From: Salinivirgaceae bacterium
GTDB lineage: Bacteria > Bacteroidota > Bacteroidia > Bacteroidales > SZUA-534
Length of the DNA stretch: 64,000 nucleotides
Reading direction: 5' to 3'
NCBI GenBank assembly: GCA_017527435.1
Contig: JAFXQB010000020.1
Location: 1-64,000, forward strand
Positions within the stretch are counted from its first letter, which is position 1. Every line of letters starts with the position of its first letter. Under the pieces are notes generated by a model. The model saw only the letters and a list, made by a program, of their open reading frames with translations, was not told the DNA's origin and did no database searches. The translations under genes were made by a program, and so were the position numbers. This document shows, one piece after another, positions 43,612 through 53,436 of this stretch.

Positions 43612-46281
43612 ATGGAACTGAAACCTTTTCAACAACAGATATTGGCCGATTTGCAACGCTTTATGCAATGCGTGCAGGAGAAGAAAAAGTCCGCCGATGC
43701 GTATAATGATTTTTGGTTTAATCATCCGCGCACACCGCTGACGCCGTTCCCAGGCGAGGCGATTGAACCGTACAAAAATCTTACGGGAGCAGCACCGCAC
43801 GTTTGCATTAAAGTGCCAACAGGCGGTGGCAAAACGTTCATCGCTTCAGCGGCGTTGGGCACAATTTTCCGCGAGTTCGATGAGAGCCGTTTCCGTACTG
43901 TAGTTTGGCTTGTGCCGTCAATAACCATCAAGGACCAGACGCTGCGCAATCTCTGCAATCCAGAGCACCCATACCGTCAGCGCATTAACGCCGATTTTGC
44001 CAGCCGAGTCGAAGTTTTCAGCAAGGAGCAGGCCTTGCAGGGCGCAGGATTCTCGCTATCAACGGTCAGAGAGAATCTTTGTATTTTGGTTATGAGTTTC
44101 GATAGTTTGCGAGCCAGAAACAAGGAAGACCGCAAGGTGTATCAGGAAAACGGCCATTTGCAGACGTTTGAGCAGATTGTGGGCAAAGACGAGAATGGCG
44201 ACCCCGACTTGCAACTGATGCGTGTGCTGCAAGCCTTGAATCCTGTTGTGGTGGTCGATGAGAGCCATAATGCTGAAAGCGATTTGAGTGTGGAGATGCT
44301 GAAAAATCTCAATCCGTCGTTCATTCTTGACCTGACAGCCACACCGCGCAAAAACAGCAACATTATCAGTTTCACCAACGCTTTCGAACTGAAAAAGGAG
44401 AATATGGTGAAACTGCCAGTGATTGTGTATAACCACCAAAGTCGTAACGATGTGATTTCGTCGGCGTTGGAGTTGCAGCGTAGGTTGGAAAACGAAGCAA
44501 AGAAAGCGGAAAAAGAAAGCGGTAAATATATACGTCCGATTGTGCTGTTCCAGGCGCAGCCGCGAACGGGTGAGGAGAACACCACATACGAGAAAATCAA
44601 GAAAACATTGCTCGACCTGAAGATTCCCGAAGAGCAAATAAGAATAAAAACCGCCGACCACGACGAGATAAAGAACGAGGATTTGCTCTCGCCCGATTGC
44701 AAAGTGCGCTATATCGTAACCGTCAATGCCCTGAAAGAAGGTTGGGACTGCCCGTTTGCCTATATTCTGGCGTCGCTTGCCGACCGTAGTTCGTCGGTTG
44801 ATGTGGAGCAAATTTTGGGGCGTGTGCTGCGAATGCCGTGGGTGCGCCGAAACAAGAACGGAATGCTCAATATGAGTTATGTGCTCACTTCGTCGCCAAA
44901 ATTCTTGGACACGCTCGACAATATTGTAAAAGGCTTGAACCGTGCAGGTTTCAGCGACAACGACTACAAAATTGCCGAACCCGAAAAACCGAAGGCTGAA
45001 ACGCCAAAAACACATCCAGTTGAAGGTGATTTGTTTGCACCAAAAACAACCGATGAAAAGCCTGAAACTAGCGAACCAGACGAACTTGATTCAACAAAAA
45101 TTGAATTTACACCGCAATCGGAAACAAACGATAATCAGACAGCCGCAGCCGCCGAACCAGTAAAGAAAGGCAATTCGGATGTTGATGAAATTGAAAAGCG
45201 TGTGAAGCAGGAGGAAGAAAAGGAAAAACAGCAAAATATTGAGAATAGTGGTGATACAAAGTTTAACATACCAACAGAATTGGGCAATCAAGTGAAAAAG
45301 TATAAGATGAAAGAAGTGTTCAGCGAGTCGGCTAAATCGCTGAAACTACCGCAGTTTATGAGTGACGCCAAATCAGAAGAACTGACAAACACTTTGTTTG
45401 TTGAACTGCACGAGAAAGCGATTTTTGAATCAGAGGAACTGCTGCGCGACTTTAAGTTGGGTAACGCTGATTCCACAATCAATTTTGCCAGTGTGGAATC
45501 GTCAATGTACCGCGTCGATTTGGACGAAAACAACGAATACAAGCCAACTTATCTGAAAATCGAGGGCGAAGTTCACGAAACAATTGTGAACTACATTCTC
45601 GACCCAAACCGCAAAAAAGACCGCGTAAAAAACTGCACGTATCGTTTGAAAAACATAATCGGCAAAATGTATCCCATTAACGATAAGGAAATTGACCTGT
45701 ATATCAGTCACGTTCTTGAGCGTTTTACCGATGAGCAGTTTACTGATTTGATGAATCACGAATATTCGTATGCCGATAAAATTAAACAGAAAATCAAACA
45801 GTTGGGCGACGAATATAAAGAATGTCAGTTTTATAATATGGTGGACAAAGACCAGATTTTCGCAGAAGATTCCTATCAGTTGCCGTCAGAGATAGTGCCG
45901 AACAAAACAATTTCGGGTTTGCCCAAATCGCTATACGAGAAGGAAGGCGACACCGATGGTTTTGAACGCGAAGTGATTAACGATGTCGCCAATCTTGAGA
46001 ATGTGGAGTTTTGGACTCGCAATCTTGAACGAGGAAAGGGGTTCTGTATCAATGGATTTATCAACCATTATCCCGATTTCATTATTAAAACAAAGAAAGG
46101 GAAGATTGTGCTTCTCGAAACCAAAGGCGACCACCTTGATGCTGAAAAGAAAATCAAATTAGGCAATTTGTGGGCTAGCAAGGCTGGTAACAAATATCGT
46201 TATTGTTTGGTTTACAACAATAGAAAGGTTGACGGAGCATACACCAAAACAGAGTTTCTGGAAATTCTGAAAGAATTGTAA
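43612..46281 (+). CDS. res: Type III restriction enzyme, Res helicase-nuclease subunit
   Basis: 889 residues. Superfamily 2 helicase motifs: Walker A VPTGGGKT (67-74), Walker B DESHN (215-219), and ILGRVLRMPWVRR (motif VI). A Lys/Glu-rich linker of low complexity (about 460-560) follows. The C-terminal endonuclease domain has a PD-(D/E)xK arrangement with Asp822, Glu836 and Lys838 (HYPDFII, VLLETKGD). It needs Mod to translocate or slide on DNA and cut beyond paired unmodified sites. It is translationally linked to mod. Confidence 0.95.
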   Translation: MELKPFQQQILADLQRFMQCVQEKKKSADAYNDFWFNHPRTPLTPFPGEAIEPYKNLTGAAPHVCIKVPTGGGKTFIASAALGTIFREFDESRFRTVVWLVPSITIKDQTLRNLCNPEHPYRQRINADFASRVEVFSKEQALQGAGFSLSTVRENLCILVMSFDSLRARNKEDRKVYQENGHLQTFEQIVGKDENGDPDLQLMRVLQALNPVVVVDESHNAESDLSVEMLKNLNPSFILDLTATPRKNSNIISFTNAFELKKENMVKLPVIVYNHQSRNDVISSALELQRRLENEAKKAEKESGKYIRPIVLFQAQPRTGEENTTYEKIKKTLLDLKIPEEQIRIKTADHDEIKNEDLLSPDCKVRYIVTVNALKEGWDCPFAYILASLADRSSSVDVEQILGRVLRMPWVRRNKNGMLNMSYVLTSSPKFLDTLDNIVKGLNRAGFSDNDYKIAEPEKPKAETPKTHPVEGDLFAPKTTDEKPETSEPDELDSTKIEFTPQSETNDNQTAAAAEPVKKGNSDVDEIEKRVKQEEEKEKQQNIENSGDTKFNIPTELGNQVKKYKMKEVFSESAKSLKLPQFMSDAKSEELTNTLFVELHEKAIFESEELLRDFKLGNADSTINFASVESSMYRVDLDENNEYKPTYLKIEGEVHETIVNYILDPNRKKDRVKNCTYRLKNIIGKMYPINDKEIDLYISHVLERFTDEQFTDLMNHEYSYADKIKQKIKQLGDEYKECQFYNMVDKDQIFAEDSYQLPSEIVPNKTISGLPKSLYEKEGDTDGFEREVINDVANLENVEFWTRNLERGKGFCINGFINHYPDFIIKTKKGKIVLLETKGDHLDAEKKIKLGNLWASKAGNKYRYCLVYNNRKVDGAYTKTEFLEILKEL

Positions 46282-46285
46282 ACGT

Positions 46286-46314
46286 GTAGGGGCGAAGCAT
46301 TTTTTTGCCCCTAC
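46286..46314. terminator. Hairpin after res, probable terminator
   Basis: GTAGGGGC (46286-46293) pairs with GCCCCTAC (46307-46314), with a T-rich loop. It belongs to the dispersed GTAGGGGC palindrome family and lies 4 bp after the res stop. The T-run is in the loop rather than after the stem, so terminator function is not certain. Confidence 0.5.
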
Positions 46315-46351
46315 ATTGTTTTCGCGCAAATTGTTAAAAAACGTGCGGTTT

Positions 46352-46379
46352 GTAGAGATGCAATGCATTGCGTCTCTAC
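46352..46379. repeat. 28-bp palindrome of the GTAGxGACGC family
   Basis: Both halves, from GTAGAGATGCAATG to its inverse ending CTCTAC, pair over 14 bp with one G-U. It lies in the 314-bp gap between res and the fumarase gene, which is otherwise a mosaic of short dispersed words (including CCCGATAAATATCG at 46444) and holds no gene. Confidence 0.8.
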
Positions 46380-46508
46380 CTGTGTGTTCTGTGTAATCAG
46401 TGCGAAAATCCCATAAATCCGTTCAATCAGTGTCATCTGCGTTCCCGATAAATATCGTGTCTGTGCGATAAATTCACCACAAACCGACAATTCGTAAATC
46501 ATTATTCG

Positions 46509-46516
46509 TACCTTTG
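46509..46516 (+). promoter_or_regulatory. -7 box of the fumarase promoter
   Basis: TACCTTTG matches TAnnTTTG, 79 bp before the fumarase ATG. No good -33 element. Confidence 0.45.
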
Positions 46517-46595
46517 GCAAATGCCGAAACGCTTTGCGCGGCAATTTATTTGAATTATATCTATCTGAATATCAATAAAATTTAAAACATTAGCA

Positions 46596-48230
46596 ATGGC
46601 AGAGTTTCATTACCAACCAATGTTCCCGCTCGGCGAGGACACAACAGAATACTACTTGCTGACAAAAGACTACGTGTCGGTGGGAGAGTTTGAGGGACAC
46701 AAAATCCTGAAAGTGCAAAAAGAGGGCCTGACGGCTATGGCGAATGCCGCCTTCCGCGACGTTTCGTTTATGCTTCGCCGCTCGCACAACGAGCAGGTGG
46801 CCAAAATCTTAAGCGACCCCGAGGCTTCGGAAAACGACAAGTATGTGGCGCTCACATTCCTGCGCAACGCCGAGGTGGCCGCCAAAGGGCAACTCCCGCT
46901 TTGCCAGGACACGGGCACGGCCATTATCCACGGCGAGAAGGGACAGCAGGTGTGGACAGGCTTCTGCGACGAGGAGGCACTTTCGCTCGGCGTCTTCAAG
47001 ACCTACACCGAGGAGAATCTGCGCTACTCGCAGAACGCGCCGCTCACAATGTTCGACGAGGTGAACACCAAATGCAACCTGCCAGCCCAAATCGACATTG
47101 AGGCCACCGAGGGTATGGAGTACCGCTTCCTGTGCGTCACCAAGGGCGGCGGCTCGGCCAACAAAACCTATCTCTATCAGGAGACCAAGGCCCGAATCCA
47201 GAACCACGACACATTGGTTCCGTTCCTTGTCGAGAAGATGAAAACACTTGGCACCGCAGCCTGCCCGCCGTACCATATCGCCTTTGTGATTGGCGGAACG
47301 TCGGCCGAGAAGAACCTTCTCACCGTCAAACTCGCTTCCACTCACTACTACGACAGCCTGCCCACCACGGGCAACGAGTACGGTCGCGCTTTCCGCGATG
47401 TCGAACTTGAGAAGGAAGTGCTGCGCGAGGCCCACAATATCGGCCTTGGAGCGCAGTTCGGCGGCAAATATATGGCTCACGACGTGCGCATTATCCGCTT
47501 GCCGCGACACGGCGCCAGTTGCCCAATCGGCCTTGGCGTCAGTTGCTCGGCCGACCGCAACATTAAGTGCAAAATCAACGAGCAGGGTATTTGGATTGAG
47601 AAGATGGACGACAATCCAGGCAGCCTGATTCCAGCCGAATTGCGTCAGGCAGGCGAGGGCGATGCAGTGAAAATCAACCTTAACCAGCCGATGGCCAACA
47701 TTCTGAAAGAACTGTCGAAATATCCTGTGGCCACACGTTTGAGCCTTAACGGAACAATCATTGTCGGCCGCGACATTGCCCACGCCAAACTCAAAGCCCG
47801 CTTGGATGCAGGCGAGGACCTTCCGCAGTACATTAAGGACCACCCGATTTACTACGCAGGTCCAGCCAAGACACCAGCAGGTATGGCTTGCGGCTCGATG
47901 GGCCCAACCACAGCAGGCCGTATGGACCCCTACGTTGACGAGTTCCAAGACCACGGCGGCAGCCTGATAATGCTTGCCAAAGGCAACCGCGCCCAGTGCG
48001 TCACCGACGCCTGCCAGAAGCACGGCGGCTTCTATCTTGGCTCAATCGGCGGCCCTGCTGCCATTTTGGCGCAGAACAACATTAAGAGCATTGAGTGCGT
48101 TGAGTACCCCGAACTCGGAATGGAAGCCATTTGGAAGATTGAGGTTGAGGATTTCCCAGCCTTCATTCTCGTCGATGACAAAGGCAACGACTTCTTCAAG
48201 CAACTGAAGCCGCGTTGCGCTTGCAAATAG
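46596..48230 (+). CDS. Class I fumarate hydratase (iron-sulfur)
   Basis: 544 residues, the full length of the single-chain class I enzyme. The Fe-S and active-site segments are visible: [14 protein letters not shown] (first cluster Cys), [29 protein letters not shown], and a late ITDACQ-like [10 protein letters not shown]. It interconverts fumarate and malate, in Bacteroidota mostly in the reductive branch leading to succinate. The gene is monocistronic, with its own promoter box and a strong terminator. Confidence 0.96.
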   Translation: MAEFHYQPMFPLGEDTTEYYLLTKDYVSVGEFEGHKILKVQKEGLTAMANAAFRDVSFMLRRSHNEQVAKILSDPEASENDKYVALTFLRNAEVAAKGQLPLCQDTGTAIIHGEKGQQVWTGFCDEEALSLGVFKTYTEENLRYSQNAPLTMFDEVNTKCNLPAQIDIEATEGMEYRFLCVTKGGGSANKTYLYQETKARIQNHDTLVPFLVEKMKTLGTAACPPYHIAFVIGGTSAEKNLLTVKLASTHYYDSLPTTGNEYGRAFRDVELEKEVLREAHNIGLGAQFGGKYMAHDVRIIRLPRHGASCPIGLGVSCSADRNIKCKINEQGIWIEKMDDNPGSLIPAELRQAGEGDAVKINLNQPMANILKELSKYPVATRLSLNGTIIVGRDIAHAKLKARLDAGEDLPQYIKDHPIYYAGPAKTPAGMACGSMGPTTAGRMDPYVDEFQDHGGSLIMLAKGNRAQCVTDACQKHGGFYLGSIGGPAAILAQNNIKSIECVEYPELGMEAIWKIEVEDFPAFILVDDKGNDFFKQLKPRCACK

Positions 48231-48254
48231 TTGAACAACAAGTTTGTATGATAG

Positions 48255-48286
48255 AATCCCCGGCCGGAAGCGGTTGGGGATTTTTT
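48255..48286 (+). terminator. Terminator of the fumarase gene
   Basis: An 11-bp stem, AATCCCCGGCC (48255-48265) with GGTTGGGGATT (48272-48282), two G-U pairs, followed by a T-run. It starts 24 bp after the fumarase stop. Confidence 0.88.
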
Positions 48287-48769
48287 ATTTAACTAGGGAA
48301 CATACGAAAAACACGGAATTTTAGCCACCTAACGGAGGCTTTTGTTGCTCAAACCAAACGAATCAAAACTAAACCGAAGTTCTGTCCATTATAGGCAGAT
48401 ACCCCCCAAGCAACCTTCAGGTTGCGTTTCTTTCCGTGCTTTCCGTGGTAAAAAAAGCAACCTAGGTTGCCACAAAATCTCACGCTTTTAGCGCTTTTTG
48501 TAGTTAAAAATAAATCCGTTGTGAAAAACAGTGTTCCCGATAGCTATCAGGGCGGTGAATCGGGGAACCGAAAAGAAATTCTGTCCGCAACATCGGGCTC
48601 AAACAGTAGTCAAATCGTCATAAATCAAAAGTTCCGGAGGCATTTTATCGACAAATTTTATGTTTTCAGCAAAAAAAAGCACCAGATAATTGCTTTTATT
48701 TATCTTTGTCGCATCAACACATCGCCGAAAGGCAACACATTTACAAGCATTTTTTAAAACATAATCGGT
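48287..48769. repeat. Intergenic region with dispersed words and two GCAACC palindromes
   Basis: It holds GCAACC-TTCA-GGTTGC (48410-48425), GCAACC-TA-GGTTGC (48457-48470), a CCCGATAGCTATCAGGG palindrome (48536-48552), a GTGAATCGG word and ACACGGAATTT/TTCCGTG words. A 96-codon frame here is not protein-like. A TATCTTTG promoter box for the next gene lies at 48701-48708. Confidence 0.7.
48701..48708 (+). promoter_or_regulatory. -7 box before the SiaC-like gene
   Basis: TATCTTTG, 61 bp before the ATG at 48770; no -33 match at standard spacing. Confidence 0.45.
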
Positions 48770-49156
48770 ATGGCTATTGCCCCTTTGATTATTGAAAGTA
48801 GTGAGCTGACACCAGAAGTTGTTCTCGACAAGGACAGCAATGTCTTTATGTTTAAAGGTAAATCGCTGCCCGAAAATCCATTGGGATTCTACAAACCAAT
48901 TCTGAACTGGATTGACGAATACGCCATTGAGCCGAATGCCAGCACTGAGGTCAATTTTATGATGATTTATTTCAACACTTCAAGTTCGAAGGTTTTTCTC
49001 GACATTATGAAGAAGTTCGAGGCCATAAACCGCTCTGGCAATAAGTGTTGCATCAATTGGTACTATAAAGAGGACGACGAGGAGATGCTTGAGGCCGGCG
49101 AAATTTACTCGGAGCGCGTGAATCTCGAGTTCAATCTGATTGTCGACGAAAACTAA
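48770..49156 (+). CDS. SiaC-family (DUF1987) regulatory phosphoprotein
   Basis: 128 residues, full length for the family. It has the PLIIESSELTPEVVLD start, PENPLGFYKPIL, and FNTSSSKVFLDIMKKFE. The Thr70-Ser-Ser-Ser stretch corresponds to the site that is phosphorylated in Pseudomonas SiaC. There, SiaC is set by the SiaB kinase and the SiaA PP2C phosphatase to control a cyclase or stress signalling. No siaB-like kinase is next to it here; the only PP2C in the window is at 55593. Cytoplasmic. The partner is unknown. Confidence 0.87.
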   Translation: MAIAPLIIESSELTPEVVLDKDSNVFMFKGKSLPENPLGFYKPILNWIDEYAIEPNASTEVNFMMIYFNTSSSKVFLDIMKKFEAINRSGNKCCINWYYKEDDEEMLEAGEIYSERVNLEFNLIVDEN

Positions 49157-49212
49157 TCTTCTTTCGGTCGCCGCCGATTTTTTTCAAATTCTGGGGGCAA
49201 AAATCCACAATT

Positions 49213-50493
49213 ATGAAAAAGCTTTGTCTGCTTGTCGCTTTTGCGTTTTCGGTCGAGCCGATGATGGCGCAAAGCGATGATTATCACCAGTTTTTTACTG
49301 ATGAATGTTTGCGAGTTGATTATGAGCTTGTGGGCAATCGTGAAGGTGAGACGGCTGTGCTCAAGGAATTAAAAACTCAAGGTGAGTGGGCCGGGCCGAA
49401 GCGTGTAAGCACAGAACCGGCCGAGTTGGGAAATTATCGCATTTCGGTTGTCGATTCGGCTAGCGGTAAATTGCTCTACAGCAATGGTTTCAGCAGTCTT
49501 TTCAACGAGTGGCAGCAGTCGCCCGAGGCACTCACAACCACGGCATCGTTCTACCACGTCAGCCTTGTGCCAATGCCGCGCCGCACAGTGCTTTTCCGCC
49601 TTGAGCGCACCAATTATGACAAGCCCGGCAATTCTCTGATTTCGGAATTTTTCATCAATCCAAAAAGCAAATTCATTCGTCGCGAAAGCGCTAAACCACT
49701 GAATTACACCGTTGTGCAAGGTGGCGATGATGTGAACTCGAAAATCGACATCGCCTTTTTGGCCGAGGGCTACACTGCCGACCAAATGGATAAGTTCCGC
49801 GCCGATGTCAGTCGTTTTTGGGATTATATGTCTGGAGTTGAGCCATATAGCAGTCACAAAGACCGTTTTAATGTCTATGCCGTAGAGTCGCCGTCGGTTG
49901 AGAGTGGAACTGACATTCCAAACCAAGGCATCTTCCGCAATACGGCTATGAACTTCACTTTCAGTACTTTCGATGTTGACCGCTATCTGACGACGTTCGA
50001 TATGAAGTCCGTTCACGATATTGCCGCCGCAGTGCCTTACGAGCACATTATTATATTGGTGAACACAAGCGAATATGGTGGAGGTGGGTTCTACAATTTC
50101 TATTGTGCCGGTACCGCCGACCACGAGCTGTCGCAGCGGGTGATGGTGCACGAGTTCGGCCATTCGTTTGCAGGATTGGCTGATGAGTATTTCTACGCCG
50201 ACGAGGCCAACGAGGAGATGTACAGCCTTCAGCGTGAGCCGTGGGAGCCGAACCTAACCACGCTCATCGATTTCGACTTGAAATGGAAATCGATGCTTGA
50301 TGCCCAAACGCCTGTACCCACCCCGCGAACCAAAGACTATGTGGGCAAAGTTGGTGTTTTCGAGGGTGGCGGCTATCAGACCAAAGGCATCTACAGTCCG
50401 TTCCAAGACTGCATAATGCGCTCAAACACACCAAAAACTTTCTGCCCCGTCTGCCACAAGGCCATTCTGAAGGCAATGGGAGTGGAGGAGTGA
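49213..50493 (+). CDS. M64-family (IgA-type) metallopeptidase, secreted
   Basis: 426 residues with signal peptide MKKLCLLVAFAFSVEPMMAQ. The zinc motif HEFGHSFAGLADEY is at residues 313-326 (His313, His317, Asp324), and an N-terminal beta domain (VVDSASGKLLYSNG) precedes it. Family M64 includes the ThomasA/IgA protease of Clostridium ramosum; members are common in Bacteroidota. The target need not be IgA. No sorting domain is visible, so it is probably periplasmic or outer-membrane-released. The four Cys in the last part (CIMRSNTPKTFCPVC) may form disulfides. Confidence 0.92.
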   Translation: MKKLCLLVAFAFSVEPMMAQSDDYHQFFTDECLRVDYELVGNREGETAVLKELKTQGEWAGPKRVSTEPAELGNYRISVVDSASGKLLYSNGFSSLFNEWQQSPEALTTTASFYHVSLVPMPRRTVLFRLERTNYDKPGNSLISEFFINPKSKFIRRESAKPLNYTVVQGGDDVNSKIDIAFLAEGYTADQMDKFRADVSRFWDYMSGVEPYSSHKDRFNVYAVESPSVESGTDIPNQGIFRNTAMNFTFSTFDVDRYLTTFDMKSVHDIAAAVPYEHIIILVNTSEYGGGGFYNFYCAGTADHELSQRVMVHEFGHSFAGLADEYFYADEANEEMYSLQREPWEPNLTTLIDFDLKWKSMLDAQTPVPTPRTKDYVGKVGVFEGGGYQTKGIYSPFQDCIMRSNTPKTFCPVCHKAILKAMGVEE

Positions 50494-50554
50494 AACCGAA
50501 ATCTGATGATAATACATAGGCAACGCATTGGCCTAAAATTCTGTGCGCGTAGTA

Positions 50555-50583
50555 TTGTAACTAACAAATTTTCACTATGTTTG
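50555..50583 (+). promoter_or_regulatory. Promoter of the zinc-ribbon gene pair
   Basis: -33 TTG (50555-50557), 18-bp spacer, -7 TATGTTTG (50576-50583). The ATG is 26 bp further at 50609. Confidence 0.65.
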
Positions 50584-50608
50584 TTAAAACTTTAAAAACA
50601 AACGCAGT

Positions 50609-51916
50609 ATGAAGAAAATGCTATTGGCGGTGGCGGCGATTATGCTTGCTGTTGCGGTCGACGCCCAAATCAATCTTAACAAGCTGCAAAAGGCCGCGCA
50701 AGGTGTGATGAAGCAGCAGAACTCATCGAACAACAAATCGAAATCAAACTCATCGAAATCAACGTGGACGTGCGACAAGTGCAACCACAGCGGCAACACG
50801 GGCAATTTCTGTGCCGAATGTGGCGCCAAGCAGATGACCGCACAGGAGAAACAAGCCGCCGAGCAGGCCGCACGCAATCAAGCCGAGGCCGAGCAGAATG
50901 CTGCCGCCGCAGCGCAACTCAAGCAGATTGAGGCTGAAGAAGCCCGAATCGACGCCCTGCATTTCAATCAGAAAAACGACCCGGCTTTCAGCCATACATC
51001 AAAAGATGCGTCGTTGGAGTACATCAAAAAATCGCCTGTCAAATACCCGCAAACTCAGTATACAATGGGCGGTTGGGAGTATTACCGTGCCGAGGGTACG
51101 TTTGGGCTGCAAGAGTATTGGGACGACTATCTGATGCCGAAAACATTCCCAAAGAAACCTGAAAACATCGCTTTGCGCGAGTTGCAGATGAGCTACCGCC
51201 CATACGACGAGACGGCAATGCTATCCGAAAACCGCCAATACGGATTGTATGCAATTGACAGAAACACACCGCATTGCGTCTATTACAATATGGACTGCTA
51301 TGCGTCAATTGAGCTGATGGACTATCTGCTGACGGAACTTGAAAAGAACGGATTCGCACCCACCCGCCGGCCCGACAAGTACGGCAGGGAGGAGATGGAC
51401 AAAGGCTATGACTACAAGTGGATGATGTATGGCAACGACTATTTTGCCTATATGACCTGCCGCAAATCGTTAGGCCACGATGGCGAATATTCGTACGAGC
51501 TTGCGTTTGTGCCGCACAATAAGGAGTCGGTTGACGTGTTCGACGGTGTGCCGATGCCTGTTGAAGGCTATCCGATAGGAAAACTTGAAGCCGGTGTTTG
51601 CCACAACACGCAGGCCGATTATTGGGAGTTTGACCCCGACGACAGTTTCGACGGCACAAACAAGAAGCCGGGCACGCACTGGGAGCTGCGCGATTATGTG
51701 TTCCCGTGCTTCTCGCTCAACGGATTCAACAAGTATTGCGCCCGTCTTGAAAAGGCCGGATTCACAAAGAAAAGCGGTTACAACGAAGACGAAAAATTCT
51801 GTCGCCACGCGACATTCGTGAAAGGCAATTACACGGTTTCGCTCACTTTGGACCGCGACAAGCACATTTTAACACTGAATGCTTGCGATTTCGCACTTCT
51901 TACGGAAGGATGGTAA
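50609..51916 (+). CDS. Exported zinc-ribbon protein of unknown function
   Basis: 435 residues. The signal peptide is MKKMLLAVAAIMLAVAVDAQ. A low-complexity Ser/Asn/Lys linker is followed by a short zinc ribbon with Cys55, Cys58, Cys68 and Cys71 (WTCDKCNHSGNTGNFCAECG). An Ala/Glu-rich coiled coil (about 75-115) precedes a 300-residue C-terminal domain rich in Tyr and Trp (QYTMGGWEYYRAEG, YDETAMLSENRQYGLY). I do not recognise that domain. The neighbouring gene encodes a protein with the same start (signal, INxNxL) and ribbon type. A zinc ribbon in an exported protein is unusual. Confidence 0.75.
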   Translation: MKKMLLAVAAIMLAVAVDAQINLNKLQKAAQGVMKQQNSSNNKSKSNSSKSTWTCDKCNHSGNTGNFCAECGAKQMTAQEKQAAEQAARNQAEAEQNAAAAAQLKQIEAEEARIDALHFNQKNDPAFSHTSKDASLEYIKKSPVKYPQTQYTMGGWEYYRAEGTFGLQEYWDDYLMPKTFPKKPENIALRELQMSYRPYDETAMLSENRQYGLYAIDRNTPHCVYYNMDCYASIELMDYLLTELEKNGFAPTRRPDKYGREEMDKGYDYKWMMYGNDYFAYMTCRKSLGHDGEYSYELAFVPHNKESVDVFDGVPMPVEGYPIGKLEAGVCHNTQADYWEFDPDDSFDGTNKKPGTHWELRDYVFPCFSLNGFNKYCARLEKAGFTKKSGYNEDEKFCRHATFVKGNYTVSLTLDRDKHILTLNACDFALLTEGW

Positions 51917-51955
51917 ACGATTGATATTTAATATAAAACATAAAATTAATTCGAT

Positions 51956-53407
51956 ATGAAAAAATTTGCTTTGATTGCATTTGGAGTAGTTTTCGCATCG
52001 GTGGCCGCCGACGCGCAAATCAATATGAACCGCCTGAACAACGCGGCGAAGCGGGCAGCTGAACGTGCCGTTGAACGCAAGGTTGAGGAGAAAGTTGAGG
52101 ATGCCGTTTACGACGCTCTCGACGGCAACGCCAAGAAAAACAACGCTAATGAGGAATATCAGGAGCAGAGCGAAGAAATGCCGGCCACCAATGCAGGCGG
52201 CTGGACGTGCGAGAGTTGCGGCGCAGGTGGCAACACTGGCAAGTTCTGCAACGAGTGCGGCGCAAAAAAGCCTGAAGCACAAGCCAATGCATCGTGGAAA
52301 TGCCCGCAGTGCGGCACCGACGGCAACACCGGCAAATTCTGCAACAACTGCGGAGCGAAACGTGCCGATGGCGCTAATGCCAATATGAAAGCTGGCTCGG
52401 AATGGAACAAGTTCGACTTTGTGCCTGGCGATGAGTGCTTTTTCTACGACCAACTCGCAGGCGAGCAGTTGGGCGAGTTCCCGTCGATGTGGGATTTGGT
52501 TGATGGCGAATGTGAGATAGCTAAAGTCAACGGAGAAAACGTGATAGCAATGTATTCAGGCTGCCATATCAAGCCGCTTATGAAAACCGACAATTATTTG
52601 GGTGAAACATATACGGTTGAGTTCGATTATTACGACAATTATGAGAGCGATGGACAGGATTATGGCTATATAGAATACAAATTATGCAAAAGCGGAAGTA
52701 CTTGGCTTGGAGACGATAATCTTGCTTTTTCTTTTGACAATTTTGTCAGTGAATGGGCGTTTACGCATAATGAAAGGTATCGCCAATTCTCTTGCCGTTG
52801 GGAAAAAATTGATAGCGACAGGGCTTCAACAGAACAGAATGTCGAGAATTACGGATACAACAAATGGCATCACGTTTCGATGTCGGTCAATAAGCGTGCC
52901 GTTAAAATTTATGTTGACGAGAAACGTGTTGTAAATATTCCAAACTACAATCGCAGAGACAGTTGGCTGTGTATTGGCTATGGCAATGCGGCAAAAGAGT
53001 ATCCCGCTTATATCCGTAATGTCCGCATAGCTAAAGGCGCAGTGCCACTCTACGACCGAATGATGACCGACGGACGTTTCATCACCTACGGCATCACCTT
53101 CGATGTTGGCAAATCGGTTATCAAACCCGAGTCGATGGGCGAAATCAACCGCATTGTCAAGCTGATGCAGGAGAATCCCGACTTGAAATTCGAAGTACAA
53201 GGCCATACCGATGCAACCGGCAACGCCGCTGCCAATCAGACGCTTAGCGAGCAGCGCGCCCAAGCCATTGTGGCCAAGCTCACCGAGTTGGGCGTCAGTG
53301 CCGACCGCCTGACAGCCGTTGGCAAAGGTCAGACAACGCCATTGGCCGACAACAGTACCGATGAAGGCCGCGCCCGTAACCGTCGTGTTGAGTTTGTGAA
53401 GAAGTAG
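51956..53407 (+). CDS. Exported double zinc-ribbon protein with OmpA C-terminal domain
   Basis: 483 residues. Signal peptide MKKFALIAFGVVFASVAADAQ, then a charged helix (KRAAERAVERKVEEKVED), then two zinc ribbons (Cys85/88/98/101 and Cys116/119/129/132). The middle (about 150-365) is a beta-sandwich-like region (YTVEFDYYDNYESDG, HVSMSVNKRAVKIYVDEKRV) resembling LamG/concanavalin folds. Residues about 378-483 are an OmpA peptidoglycan-binding domain (FEVQGHTDATGNAAANQTLSEQRAQAIV, NRRVEFVKK). It is 39 bp after its paralogue and probably co-transcribed. It would sit in the periplasm or outer membrane, bound to the cell wall. Confidence 0.85.
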   Translation: MKKFALIAFGVVFASVAADAQINMNRLNNAAKRAAERAVERKVEEKVEDAVYDALDGNAKKNNANEEYQEQSEEMPATNAGGWTCESCGAGGNTGKFCNECGAKKPEAQANASWKCPQCGTDGNTGKFCNNCGAKRADGANANMKAGSEWNKFDFVPGDECFFYDQLAGEQLGEFPSMWDLVDGECEIAKVNGENVIAMYSGCHIKPLMKTDNYLGETYTVEFDYYDNYESDGQDYGYIEYKLCKSGSTWLGDDNLAFSFDNFVSEWAFTHNERYRQFSCRWEKIDSDRASTEQNVENYGYNKWHHVSMSVNKRAVKIYVDEKRVVNIPNYNRRDSWLCIGYGNAAKEYPAYIRNVRIAKGAVPLYDRMMTDGRFITYGITFDVGKSVIKPESMGEINRIVKLMQENPDLKFEVQGHTDATGNAAANQTLSEQRAQAIVAKLTELGVSADRLTAVGKGQTTPLADNSTDEGRARNRRVEFVKK

Positions 53408-53436
53408 GCCGTTTCGGCAATCATATTTCAATTATT

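Noticed and set aside
48467..48757. 96-codon frame between fumarase and the SiaC-like gene
   Set aside because: It is composed of dispersed palindromes and repeat words and contains a promoter box; not protein-like.
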